Translations under genes and position numbers: made by a program
Part shown: piece by piece, positions 1 to 10,448 of the stretch
How positions within the stretch are numbered: position 1 is the stretch's first letter
How the letters are laid out: each line of letters starts with the position of its first letter
NCBI GenBank assembly: GCA_946811695.1
Contig: OX328130.1
Span: 76,797,599-76,861,598 of the forward strand
Direction of reading: 5' to 3'
Source: Gonocerus acuteangulatus
Taxonomy: Eukaryota; Arthropoda; Insecta; Hemiptera; Coreidae
Length of the DNA stretch: 64,000 bases
The notes under the pieces: generated by a model
What the model was told of the DNA's origin: nothing
Databases searched by the model: none
What the model saw: only the letters and a program-made list of their open reading frames with translations

Positions 1-465
1 TACGCGCAGAATATTGCAGTCTATCATAGGCAACATGAATTTTTATATTTCCTGATAATTAAACCCCACAAAAGTGTCTGCCCTTTTGTAATTATTTTCA
101 AATATGTCTACTGAAGACGCTGTTTAAATCGCAGCGTGAATAAAGCACTTCATTTAATATTAAGAATAAAAACTAGATACTTTTTTTTTTTAATTTACAT
201 TTTAACCCCCTTAAAAGTGCCTGCCTTATTTATTATTAATTTTAAAATTGCCTTAATTCGTAATTTTTTTCATTAATAATAGTCTGAATAAAACACTATT
301 TTTGGGCAATATTGTTTTGCACCTTTCCCCTATGCGCAGTACCTGGTGTTCCAAGGTATGTCCAGGAAACACATACTAACCTTCTTATCTACCAAGAGGT
401 ACATTATAGCAAAATTTCAGGGTGCATAAAACACTTCATGAAACGTGCGTTGCCAGCTCTCGGAC
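1..465. mobile_element. F1 fold-back TA element, right part (cut by window start)
   Basis: This is the right-hand part of a ~0.9-1.25 kb interspersed family, called F1 here. Its inward order is a poly(T)/A-rich core, the block beginning CCTTTCCCCTATGCGCAG, then a terminal inverted repeat reading AGCTCTCGGAC, followed by the dinucleotide TA at 466-467. The same right end occurs near 3551, 39262, 56766 and 59482. Its wording near base 1 matches the composite copies at 14012 and 38009, so this is probably a third composite. No coding capacity is seen. A TA target and long inverted arms suggest a non-autonomous Tc1/mariner-type MITE; the superfamily is an inference. Confidence 0.7.
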
Positions 466-469
466 TAAA

Positions 470-720
470 GGGAGTTCAATCAACTCATAGGTGATAGCAA
501 TACCATGGGTTAAAAAGAACATGAACATGTTTTCCCCAGAATACTCTTGCACGCACATTACAAAGTAGTTAGAAATTTTTGGGGTTATGGTGATTCCATA
601 TGCGCCCAGCGTCTCATCTCCATTTTTAACCTGAAACCTTGTTTCGATTTCAGCAGGTTTTATGCCCTCGATCACTAAAAACTCATCACAACTCGCTGTT
701 CCACGTAGAATTTCACACAA
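470..720 (-). CDS. Unassigned short reading frame, possible gene fragment
   Basis: A minus-strand frame starts with ATG at 718-720 and runs through about 80 residues of mixed, non-repetitive composition before reading into the F1 terminal repeat, where it stops near 436. The peptide begins MCEILRGTASCDEF and looks more protein-like than the AT-rich frames around it. I do not recognise a family. There is no visible splice context, partner exon or promoter. It could be a captured host exon, a transposon gene remnant or chance. Confidence 0.2.
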
Positions 721-843
721 TTGTCCACCATCTTGAGTTAAATTCTATCCAGAATGGCTACTGAGCGCATTCTACCGGCAACGAATAAAGGTGCCAGTTT
801 CTACCGCATACAAAACCTCCAGCCTGGTTGTCAATTTAATAAT

Positions 844-847
<4 letters not shown>

Positions 848-898
<51 letters not shown>
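848..898. repeat. (TA)n microsatellite
   Basis: About 51 bp of uninterrupted TA dinucleotides at the edge of the interspersed repeat that follows. Short frames across it are compositional artefacts. Confidence 0.95.
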
Positions 899-902
<4 letters not shown>

Positions 903-1225
903 TTATTTACAGAAATATTACAATCTACAATATATGTATTATGCAATTTGACATATGTATAGGTAGCTTGACCACGCCTCAGGTGCCACCAGTTGTCAAC
1001 CGAATACCTTCCTTGTAGGAAGCGAATGAGGCGTGACCTGTAATATCATGAGGAGAGAAAATATCCATCGATATCACTCTCAATTATCACTATTACAATC
1101 ACACTGATTTTTTATCACTCCACGACACTTCACTGCCTGAGTAGATCCCGGGGCCACTTCCTATTAAGACGTCTTGGTGGAGAGAAAGGACGATTGCTGC
1201 GTGATATGGATTGGGCTATAGGATT
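899..1225 (-). mobile_element. Interspersed repeat R7, copy 1
   Basis: This block is repeated at 59608-60000. Shared landmarks are TTACAGAAATATTACAAT, CCGAATACCTTCCTTG, TGTAATATCATGAGGAG and CACTTCACTGCCTGAG. In the second copy a T-run precedes the block, so the element was probably inserted as a minus-strand, A-tailed retroposon; here (TA)n occupies that place. It could be a SINE or a LINE 3' untranslated end. No coding sequence is visible. Confidence 0.55.
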
Positions 1226-1604
1226 AGGATGATTAATCAATTTACTATGGAAAGATGAGAAGCGGATAGGGATTATATCTTGGACAAAAGGGATATTTAG
1301 GTCATTATGGAGGGTGCGATAATCTTTAGAGATATAAAAATTTATATGATGTGATGTATATGTATATGGTGTGTGTGTGTGTATGTGATAGAATTAATGT
1401 ATTTATTATTTATTGTTTGACTGTGTGTTTTAGCCTTTTATTGATTTACACTTTTAAATAAATTGACAAAAAGCTTGTTTTATATTGTATTATAATGTAG
1501 TCTTCGATTTTACGATTATTATTATTTTTTTAAGAATTGTGAAAATTGCATTGTCAATTTAATTTGGTTTAAATTGAACTTGTTTTAATTATGGTATTGT
1601 ATCA
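1226..1604. other. AT-rich stretch, nothing recognised
   Basis: This stretch holds AT-rich sequence with a short TG/TA run near 1370-1385. I see no reading frame, terminal repeat or RNA head. Confidence 0.5.
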
Positions 1605-1610
1605 CAGAAC

Positions 1611-1665
1611 ATTGAAAATGGGGCTTAATCCCCGAAAACGTTTTGCCAAATAAAACACCTGCGGA
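1611..1665 (+). other. Hairpin plus CGAAAAC motif (hammerhead-like remnant)
   Basis: A 4-5 bp stem (GGGG, loop CTTAAT, CCCC) is followed directly by GAAAACGTT, the layout of hammerhead stem II plus the GAAA core. The expected CTGANGA core upstream is degenerate (TTGAAAA). Related layouts occur at 46741 and 54085. Such motifs are known at the ends of Penelope-like elements and retrozymes. Self-cleavage is unlikely for this copy. Confidence 0.3.
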
Positions 1666-1814
1666 AATTTCGACCTTCTTTTAAGCCTTCAGGATAATAA
1701 GTGGTACGAAAACAAGCAGAATCTAACCACAGAAATTAGATTTATATTTTTATCTAAAAATGTGTTATATTTATTGTTTTTCTCGTGTTGCTGAGAATTG
1801 TGTTCAGTTAAGCA

Positions 1815-2164
1815 GGTCATTCACATTCTGATTTGTAGTCCGACTTGTAATCCAACTTCGGAAGTTGGATCCGATATCGGATCGTGAATAGGCTCGTCGG
1901 AAGACTAGTTGGAAGAGTCGGAACATTTATGTCGAAGGTCCGACATCCGACTGGTGACGGAGTTGGAGCGTGAGTCGGATCAAAGTCGTCCAACTTAGCT
2001 CAGTCAGTGCTTGACCTTCGGGCAACTTCGGTCTGCACTCGATACATTTTTCGGTTCGTGAGCTACGTACCACAGTCGTGAAAACAGACTAGGACTAAAG
2101 TTGGATCGCTGGTTGGATAGCAAGTCGGAGCGTGAGTGGAGTCCACTATCCAACTAGTAGTACT
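1815..2164. repeat. GTCGGA-rich degenerate palindromic tract
   Basis: A dense set of variants of GTCGGA, TCCGAC and CCAACTT includes the palindromes CCAACTTCGGAAGTTGG and ATCCGATATCGGAT. It leads straight into the 87-bp array and uses the same TCGG vocabulary as the F1 terminal repeat that follows the array. It may be an old, decayed version of the array. Confidence 0.5.
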
Positions 2165-2689
2165 ACTAAGTCGTACTGCAAATCGGAACGCGCATGCTCT
2201 AGATACCAGCCAGTAGATGCTAATCTTCCAAAAAATTATTACAAGATCTTCTGGTAGTCGTACTGCAAATCGGAACACGAATGCTCTAGATACCAGCCAG
2301 TAGATGCTAATCTTCCAAAACATTATTACAAGATCTTCTGGTAGTCGTACTGCAAATCGGAACGCGAATGCTCTAGATACCAGCCAGTAGATGCTAATCT
2401 TCCAAAACATTATTACAAGATCTTCTGGTAGTCGTACTGCAAATCGGAACGCGAATGCTCTAGATACCAGCCAGTAGATGCTAATCTTCCAAAACATTAT
2501 TACAAGATCTTCTGGTAGTCGTACTGCAAATCGGAACATGAATGCTCTAGATACCAGCCAGTAGATGCTCATCTTCCAAAACATTATTACAAGATCTTCT
2601 GGTAGTCGTACTGCAAATCGGAACATGAATGCTCTAGATACCAGCCAGTAGATGCTAATCTTCCAAAATATTATTACAAGATCTTCTGG
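2165..2689. repeat. 87-bp tandem array, 6 units
   Basis: Six units recur at 2171, 2258, 2345, 2432, 2519 and 2606 with few substitutions. Because 87 is a multiple of three, the minus strand stays open through all units and gives a periodic 29-residue peptide; I treat that as an artefact of the period. The array ends exactly at the F1 terminal repeat, and each unit starts TAGTCG, like that terminus. Confidence 0.95.
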
Positions 2690-2691
2690 TA

Positions 2692-3551
2692 GTCGGACAA
2701 TTGGTAACGCACTTTTCATGAAGTCTTTTATGTACCTGAAATTTTGCTATAATGTACCTCTTGGGTAGATAAGGAGGTAAATATGTGTTTCCTGGACATA
2801 TCTTTACGTAGGGGAAAGGTGCAAAACAATATTGCCCAAAAATATTGTTTTATTCAGAAACCAACTATTATTAATGTAAACTAATTGCAAATTAAGGCAA
2901 CTCTACAATGAATAATAAATAAGGCAGACACATTTGAGGGGGTTAAAATGAAAGAAAAAGAATCAAAGTACCTAGTTTTTATTTTTAATATTAAACAGCG
3001 TCTTCAATAAACATATTTGAAAATAATTACAAAAGGGCAGACACTTTTGTGGGGTTTAATTATCAGGAAACATGAAAATAAATGTTGCCTATGATAGACT
3101 GCAATACACTGCGTGTAACCGTAAGAGTGAATGAGCGGACCGCGCAGTTGTGGTTATTCTCTGTGCTCTCATTGGTTCTTGCTCACATGATCATTTACAG
3201 CTGTCCCGGTTTAAATGGAAGCGCGAATAAAACTATCATTTAATATTAGAATAAAAACAATTAATTTTTTTTTTTTTTTTTTTACGTGTTATACCCCTTA
3301 AAAGTGTCAGCCTTATTTATTATTCATTGTAAAATTGTCTTAATTTTACATTAAAGATAGTTAGTTTCTGAATAAAACTCTATTTTTTGGAAATATTTTT
3401 TTGTACCTTTCCCCCATGCGCAGTACCTGGTGTTCCAAGGTATGTCCAGGAAACACATACTTACCTTCTTATCTACCAAAGAGGTATATTATAGCAAAAT
3501 TTTAAGGTGCATAAAATACTTCATGAAACGTGCTGTTACTGGCTCTTGGAC
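2692..3551. mobile_element. F1 fold-back TA element, complete copy
   Basis: A complete element of about 860 bp is flanked by TA at 2690-2691 and 3552-3553. The left terminus starts GTCGGACAATTGGTAACG and the right ends in the complementary form. The arms are long imperfect inverted repeats: GGTGCAAAACAATATT on the left mirrors AATATTTTTTTGTACC on the right, and the TTTAATATTA motifs are also mirrored. The centre holds a short unique piece including CAATGAGAG-type sequence. There is no open reading frame, so it would need a transposase in trans. Confidence 0.75.
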
Positions 3552-4418
3552 TATGGAATCTGCTTCTGCTGTCCGAATAAAGGGCTGAAGGATTGCCGCA
3601 GTTAGAGGAGATGAAGTGTTAAACCACTAGAACCATCTTGGTTGAGCTGGTTTCATATCCCGCCAAGCCTGCAGAGCTGTATGGAATGTGATTATGCGGG
3701 GGGGGATAAAGCATGGGATTAAGGTGGGATCCTCCTCGTCCCGTGGTGGGATAGAGGAAAGAGGTACACTCTTTGTCTGGGACACTCTCTGAATCCGAGA
3801 TTGAAAGTAAATTTCACGGCCGAGTTAAGGAATTCCTAAGTATGGCCGCGGAATATTTTTTTTTTTTTTTTAAAGAATAAAAAGAAAGTTTGCTTGAAGG
3901 AAGGAATTGAGCAGAGAAACGGGGCTGCGTGATCTCCATCCCAAGGGGGAGGGGCGTGTCTGGAATTATAATTTTTTCTCCGGGGTTTGGGGGCAATTTT
4001 CACCCGCCTGGAGGCTTTAAAAAGGACCAAAGAAGAAGAAAAAAACTACAGAAAAGGGTTTTCATAGAATTTGCGGTTGGTTGTTTAGAGAAAGACATGG
4101 AGGTAAGTAAAATATCCGATGGATGACACGAAAATTAACCGTGTCTCATTTCTCTTTGGAATATCTACTTCTCGTCACGTCTCTCTTTTTTACTCGGCCT
4201 TTTCTCTACCTTGGAGCAAATGGTGCATGACGTCATTATAGAGGGAATGACGTCACAGTATGATAACGTTAATCCTATATTTTCTTCCTAAATTTATTCA
4301 TCATTAATAAAATTTTCTAAAAGTATTTTTGATATTTTCTTCTCATAAAATCAATAATTACTAAATTGTAGAGAATTGTTCCTTAACACAACACTTTATA
4401 ACTTTTCTTAACACATGC
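3552..4418. other. Unassigned stretch
   Basis: This stretch contains a poly(T) run at about 3857-3872 and short overlapping frames on both strands that resemble no family I know. It is AT-rich after 4130. I see no terminal repeats. Confidence 0.4.
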
Positions 4419-4422
4419 TTAA

Positions 4423-4787
4423 GGTGGCCATACACTTTCAGTTCAAATCTCAAGGCAGAGACTGCACAGTTTGGCCTCAAGGTTTGTAATGAACGGATCT
4501 AATACACAGACGATAAGTTAATAAACCTCAAGGCAAGATTGCACAGTCCAGTTATAGTAGAACCACTGAATGTGAAGCAAATATCCTCTTGTACACACAT
4601 CAGGCCTGGCCTGCACAGTCCCGGCCTCATTGGACTGTACAGTTAATCTATTGGTTTTATCATTCTACTTCGATGGACTGTACAGTACAACTCTGGCCTC
4701 AAGGGTGTCCCATTCTGGCGAGGAACACCTTAAGGTTTGGTCTGCGCAGTCCAAAGATTGAGATTTCCTCGCCGTGTTTGGGCACCC
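4423..4787. mobile_element. TTAA-flanked MITE with ACTGTACAGT motifs
   Basis: About 365 bp lies between TTAA at 4419-4422 and TTAA at 4788-4791. The ends are imperfect inverted repeats: GGTGGCCATACAC on the left and GTGTTTGGGCACC on the right. The interior repeats GACTGCACAGT/GGACTGTACAGT-like motifs at least six times in both orientations. The TTAA target fits piggyBac or Kolobok relatives. No coding region is visible. Confidence 0.45.
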
Positions 4788-5250
4788 TTAAGGACCACGC
4801 CCAAGATATCTCGGGTGTAGATGCTCTTTTGATTTCTTGTAAACGAGTTAACTCGGGTGCAGAAAATCTTACAGATATTTAACCCTTTCGTTGCTGACGA
4901 TTGAAACGACTTGCAGCGCCCAGTACGCTTCATGCTTATACGTCTAGCTTCCCCCATAGGCACACCAATAACACCTTGTCTCTATTTCGCTACCGTTCAA
5001 CTCTTTCGTCTCTCCCAGCATCCTGTTGTTATATATTTGGAATTATTAACTTATAATTTCATATATCTTTTACATGCGTAATATTATACTATACTAAAAT
5101 ACATTTTCTATCATGGAAAAGAAAATGACTCGGATAAGAAATGATGATATAATTACAGGAATGATATCGTGTATAGTATATAATAATAGGAGGATATTTA
5201 TATCGACCGAACTAAACATGATCCAAATTGCGACTGAAAGATACAAACAG

Positions 5251-8218
5251 CAACAATATGGTTAGAGAGACCAATTTGAGTATCACCCTACAATTAGGCG
5301 GCGGGGCGCGCCAGCTTCAACCTCCAACAATATGGTTAGAGAGACCAATTTAAGTATCACCCTACAAATAGGCGGCGAGGCGCGCCAGCTTCAACCTCCA
5401 ACAATATGGTTAGAGAGACCAGTTTGAGTATCACCCTACAAATAGGTGGCGAGGCGCGCCAATTCAACCTCCAACAATATGGTTAGGGAGACCAATTTGA
5501 GTATCACCCTACAAATAGGCGGCGGGGCGCGCCAGCTTCAACCTCCAACAATATGGTTAGGGAGACCAATTTGAGTATCACCCTACAAATAGGCGGCGAG
5601 GCGCGCCAGCTTCAACCTCCAACAATATGGTTAGAGAGACCAATTTGAGTATCACCCTACAAATAGGCGGCGGGGCGCGCCAGCATCAACCTTCAACAAT
5701 ATGGTTAGGGAGACCAATTTGAGTATCACCCTACAAATAGGCGGCGAGGCGCGCCAGCTTCAACCTCCAACAATATGGTTAGAGAGACCAATTTGAGTAT
5801 CACCCTACAAATAGGCGGCGGGGCGCGCCAGCTTCAACCTCCTAACAATATGGTTAGAGAGACCAATTTGAGTATCACCCTACAAATAGGCGTCGGGGCG
5901 CGCCAGCTTCAACCGCCAACAATATGGTTAGAGAGACCAATTTGAGTATCACCCTACAAATAGGTAGCGAGGCGCGCCAGCTTCAACCCCCAACAATATG
6001 GTTAGAGAGACCAATTTGAGTATCACCCTACAAATAGGTAGCGAGGCGCGCCAGCTTCAACCTCCAACAATATGGTTAGAGAGACCAATTTGAGTATCAC
6101 CCTACAAATAGGTAGCGAGGCGCGCCAGCTTCAACCTCCAACAATATGGTTAGAGAGACCAATTTGAGTATCACCCTACAAATAGGCGGCGGGGCGCGCC
6201 AGCTTTAACCGCCAACAGTATGGTTAGGGAGACCAATTTGAGTATCACCCTACAAATAGGCGGCGAGGCGCGCCAGCTTCAATCTCCAACAATATGGTTA
6301 GAGAGACGAATTTGAGTATCACCATAGAAATAGGCGGCGAGGCGCGCCAGCTTCAACCTCCAACAATATGGTTAGAGAGACCAATTTGAGTATCACCCTA
6401 CAAATAGGTGGCGAGGCGCGCCAGCTTCAACCTCCAACAATATGGTTAGAGAGACCAATTTGAGTATCACCCTACAAATAGGTGGCGAGGCGCGCCAGCT
6501 TCAACCTCCAACAATATGGTTAGAGAGACCAATTTGAGTATCACCCTACAAATAGGCGGCGAGGCGCGCCAGCTTCAACCTCCAACAATATGGTTAGAGA
6601 GACCAATTTGAGTATCACCCTACAAATAGGCGGCGGGGCGCGCCAGCTTCAACCTCCAACAATATGGTTAGAGAGACCAATTTGAGTATCACCCTACAAA
6701 TAGGCGGCGGGGCGCGCCAGCTTCAACCTCCAACAATATGGTTAGAGAGACCAATTTGAGTATCACCCTACAAATAGGCGGCGAGGCGCGCCAGCTTCAA
6801 CCTCCAACAATATGGTTAGAGAGACCAATTTGAGTATCACCCTACAAATAGGTGGCGAGGCGCGCCAGCTTCAACCTCCAACAATATGGTTAGAGAGACC
6901 AATTTGAGTATCACCCTACAAATAGGCGGCGGGGCGCGCCAGCTTCAACCTCCAACAATATGGTTAGAGAGACCAATTTGAGTATCACCCTACAAATAGG
7001 CGGCGGGGCGCGCCAGCTTCAACCTCCAACAATATGGTTAGAGAGACCAATTTGAGTATCACCCTACAAATAGGCGGCGAGGCGCGCCAGCTTCAACCTC
7101 CAACAATATGGTTACAGAGACCAATTTGAGTATCACCCTACAAATAGGCGGCGGGGCGCGCCAGCTTCAACCTCCAACAATATGGTTAGAGAGACCAATT
7201 TGAGTATCACCCTACAAATAGGCGGCGGGGCGCGCCAGCTTCAACCTCCAACAATATGGTTAGAGAGACCAATTTGAGTATCACCCTACAAATAGGCGGC
7301 GAGGCGCGCCAGCTTCAACCTCCAACAATATGGTTAGAGAGACCAATTTGAGTATCACCCTACAAATAGGTGGCGAGGCGCGCCAGCTTCAACCTCCAAC
7401 AATATGGTTAGAGAGACCAATTTGAGTATCACCCTACAAATAGGCGGCGGGGCGCGCCAGCTTCAACCTCCAACAATATGGTTAGAGAGACCAATTTGAG
7501 TATCACCCTACAAATAGGCGGCGGGGCGCGCCAGCTTCAACCTCCAACAATATGGTTAGAGAGACCAATTTGAGTATCACCCTACAAATAGGCGGCGAGG
7601 CGCGCCAGCTTCAACCTCCAACAATATGGTTACAGAGACCAATTTGAGTATCACCCTACAAATAGGCGGCGGGGCGCGCCAGCTTCAACCTCCAACAATA
7701 TGGTTAGAGAGACCAATTTGAGTATCACCCTACAAATAGGCGGCGGGGCGCGCCAGCTTCAACCTCCAACAATATGGTTAGAGAGACCAATTTGAGTATC
7801 ACCCTACAAATAGGCGGCGAGGCGCGCCAGCTTCAACCTCCAACAATATGGTTACAGAGACCAATTTGAGTATCACCCTACAAATAGGCGGCGGGGCGCG
7901 CCAGCTTCAACCTCCAACAATATGGTTAGAGAGACCAATTTGAGTATCACCCTACAAATAGGCGGCGAGGCGCGCCAGCTTCAACCTCCAACAATATGGT
8001 TAGAGAGACCAATTTGAGTATCACCCTACAAATAGGCGGCGAGGCGCGCCAGCTTCAACCTCCAACAATATGGTTAGAGAGACCAATTTGAGTATCACCC
8101 TACAAATAGGTGGCGAGGCGCGCCAGCTTCAACCTCCAACAATATGGTTAGAGAGACCAATTTGAGTATCACCCTACAAATAGGCGGCGAAACGCGCCAG
8201 CTTCAACCTCCAACAATA
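5251..8218. repeat. 74-bp satellite, 40 units
   Basis: Units begin CAACAATATGGTTAGAGAG and recur every 74 bp from 5251 to 8211, a span of exactly 40 periods (one unit is 1 bp short and one 1 bp long). Nearly every unit has the palindrome GGCGCGCC. The variable site GGCGGGG / GGCGAGG / GTGGCGAGG and the rarer GTTACAG variant recur in an ordered pattern from about 6600 on, which indicates higher-order units. The array lies wholly inside the piggyBac-type element. Confidence 0.98.
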
Positions 8219-8387
8219 GCTATAGCAATGTAGATTGTAGGACTTTACAATTTTTTTTATAGATAATAATAGACTTGCACAATGTTTAATTTAAATTAAT
8301 ATACGAAGAAGATCTGATAATGTCCCAGTGATTTTATACGAGTTAATAGCACTAGGCCGGAGAAGCGACATACGACGCTAGTACGGG

Positions 8388-8492
8388 CCACGAGTTAACT
8401 CGTGTGGAGCGTGAGGGGTACTGACAGTGGAACATGAGTTAACTCGTGTGGAGCGTCTGGAGCACTGCAAGTGCAACACGAGTTAACTCGTT
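8388..8492. repeat. Subterminal GAGTTAACTCG palindromes, ~44-bp spacing
   Basis: Palindromic GAGTTAACTCG occurs at 8391-8402, 8436-8446 and 8479-8490, each of the first two followed by TGTGGAGCGT. They lie just inside the right terminus of the piggyBac-type element. Regular subterminal repeats often bind transposase; that role is inferred here. Confidence 0.7.
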
Positions 8493-8794
8493 CAGAGCAA
8501 CGAAAGGGTTAATACCAACGTCTTCAAATGTATTTACTTTATTTTTACTTAAACTATTATTTTTTACATATGCAAGAGTTTTGTATTACGTTTCGCTGTA
8601 ATGTCTTTTTATTTTAGGCTGCTTCACTGAAGCCGAAGTTACCTCGGGTATTGTCAACAATCATAATAGATACAGGATCGACCATGAATTGGTTAACATT
8701 TGAAAAAATCGTATAAAAAAAAAAAAAAAACCCCGTTTCACATATTTAAAAAAAATTTTATTTACAAGAAAGCTGATTAGTTCAAATTTTTTTA

Positions 8795-8937
8795 GAAAAC
8801 TTTCAGCATCTAAATGACCACCGTTTCGACTTTTGAACTCTTCTAAGCGACTACCAAATCTTTCAAATACTCGTCGGCAAAGAGACCGCGAGATCGCCGA
8901 CATCTCTTGGCTGATTTTTTCTTTTAGTTGGCATTGT
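8795..8937 (-). pseudogene. Tc1/mariner-type transposase C-terminal fragment
   Basis: The minus strand reads about 45 residues including LCRRVFERFGSRLEEFKS and NGGHLDAE. This resembles the end of IS630/Tc1/mariner transposases, where an arginine-rich helix is followed by a GGH motif close to the C terminus. Upstream codons read through to an in-frame stop near 8945, and no DDE motif is visible, so only the tail remains. No matching terminal repeats were found. An alternative is chance similarity. Confidence 0.4.
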
Positions 8938-9212
8938 GTATCTTGTTAATGAGCCTTTCTTTTTCGGAGATTCGCGCGGACGTTCGGTTATTGTTAATTC
9001 TGCTTACTATGTGAAAATGTTACGGGAGTTCTTGACCGAAAAATAAAATATCATCAATCGTAATATCTTTTACAACTAATAATTGGGGTAATTAAAAAAA
9101 ACAGACAAGTCGAAAAACGAAAAATTTCAGAAACTTAAAAAAAATATGCGTAGCTTCATTTTTGTGCTGGAAATCAAAATAGCTTTTATAGCTACTTACA
9201 TCAAATAAATAT

Positions 9213-9433
9213 ATTTTTTAAGAGGATGTTTGGGAAAATATAAAAAAAAAACTTATGGACTTGTCTGGTTTTTGAAGAAATCTTAATTAAATGAAACATG
9301 AAATAATTTAATCCTCAAATAAGATTATTTATTATATAATCCTGAGAAATTACAAATCATTTTTGAATGATAAACATTCTGAAAATAGCAGACAGGCCCA
9401 AGGACTAGTCTGGATTTTTGTGGAAAGGCGGTG
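9213..9433. repeat. Tandem block A, copy 1
   Basis: About 215 bp from TTGGGAAAATATAAA to AAAGGCGGTGT. It is nearly identical to 10809-11019 and similar to 13165-13372. With block B and a SINE it forms a ~0.6-kb unit present about three times between 9.2 and 13.5 kb. Confidence 0.85.
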
Positions 9434-9472
9434 TCTTATTTTTGTAGATATATTGTATAATTTTTGTATATA

Positions 9473-10448
9473 CAGTGAAACCTCCCTATAGCGGACACCT
9501 CTGGGAGAACAAAAGTTGTCCACTTTAGGGAGGTGTCCGCTATACAGAGGGGTTGGTCAAAATGGATACGTTCCGAATTTTTAATTCATGTTTTAACTAA
9601 CCATTTAATAATTACCTATAGCAAGTTTTTTTTTAAGTATATTGAAAGATGTTCAATAAGTATAAACTTAAAAAAGGTTTTTATTCTAAAACGTTTAAAG
9701 CATAAAGAAGTTCTTAGTTCTCGGGCAACATTTTTGCCACAATTTTCCGTCCGTTTCTTCAAAATTTCATCTTTCTTTTCCAATATTTCTGCTGCTTGTG
9801 TTTTCCCTATCTTAAAAAACTCGGCAACTTTAAGCACACCACATTTATCGCGATTGGAAAATGTTATCGCGTAAATTTTTTCTTCAAGTGTCAGAGATTT
9901 CCGATTAGACATATTGAAGAGAATGCACGATACTTACTCAACAAGACCTAAAAACTAACTAGAAAGTGAAGAGAAGGAAGTTCTGCGGAAGGAATGTGAA
10001 CCGAACAGAGTTTTGGAATATTCCCGGAACCCTGGATACCGCATAGGCACAACAATAGTAATCTGCCAGCGGGAAAATCATATGCTCCTGCTGAAAAGGA
10101 ATGGGATCCTGTTGTGAAATTTCTAGGAAGATATTAGTATATATATATATATATATATATTACTAGTCACTATTCTCTTTATATATCTTATTCTTTCAAA
10201 GAGTTTGTTATTGTTAACGCATTTTACTGGAAAGCTACACCGATAGGAACGCTTCTATAAATAACATTAGCTGTAATTGTCCGTAGTAAGGAGGTAAAAA
10301 ATCAGGTTTCTCTGTCCGTGTCCGTTGTACAGAGGTGTCCGCAATATAGAGGTTTATTTTACCTATAGAAAAATTCGGGACTGCGAGAAAATGTCCGTTA
10401 TTAAAGGTGTCCGCTGTAGGGAGGTGTCCGTTAAGGGAGGTTTCACTG
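9473..10448 (-). mobile_element. pogo/Tigger-type DNA transposon, internally deleted
   Basis: A 976-bp element is flanked by TA at 9471-9472 and 10449-10450. Its inverted ends start CAGTGAAACCTCCCT, typical of pogo/Tigger elements, and internal copies of GGTGTCCGCTATA recur near both ends. It holds the N-terminal part of a transposase on the minus strand. The empty site is visible in the paralogous block at 12757 onwards, which fixes the insertion point. Confidence 0.85.
9616..9912 (-). pseudogene. Tigger transposase N-terminal fragment (CENP-B-like HTH)
   Basis: A 98-residue frame starts with ATG at 9910-9912. Residues 1-55 (MSNRKSLTLEEKIYAI, then VAEFFKIGKTQAAEIL) match the CENP-B N-terminal helix-turn-helix that pogo/Tigger transposases use to bind their ends. 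The rest, after about residue 60, is not recognisable, and the second HTH and the DDE domain are absent, consistent with a deletion inside the 976-bp element. The start is the first ATG and lies just inside the right terminus. Confidence 0.7.

Larger units (their letters stand above)
4883..8508. mobile_element. piggyBac-type TTAA element carrying a satellite
   Basis: TTAA at 4879-4882 and at 8509-8512 bracket a 3.6-kb element whose ends are a perfect 13-bp inverted repeat, CCCTTTCGTTGCT. TTAA followed by CCC is the classic piggyBac end. Inside the termini the two sides also share a diverged CTTGCAG...AGTACGCTTC-like block. Four-fifths of the element is the 74-bp satellite array. No transposase frame survives, so it is non-autonomous. 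The 5' side outside TTAA also carries a CGAGTTAACTCG palindrome at 4844 like those inside the right end. Confidence 0.75.

Noticed and set aside
2063..2719. 218-codon minus frame with a repeating 29-residue peptide
   Set aside because: It follows directly from an 87-bp tandem repeat (3 x 29) that happens to be free of stops; it runs into the F1 terminus and has no known domain.
5251..8218. CRISPR-like array
   Set aside because: The whole 74-bp unit repeats without unique spacers, in a eukaryotic transposon context.
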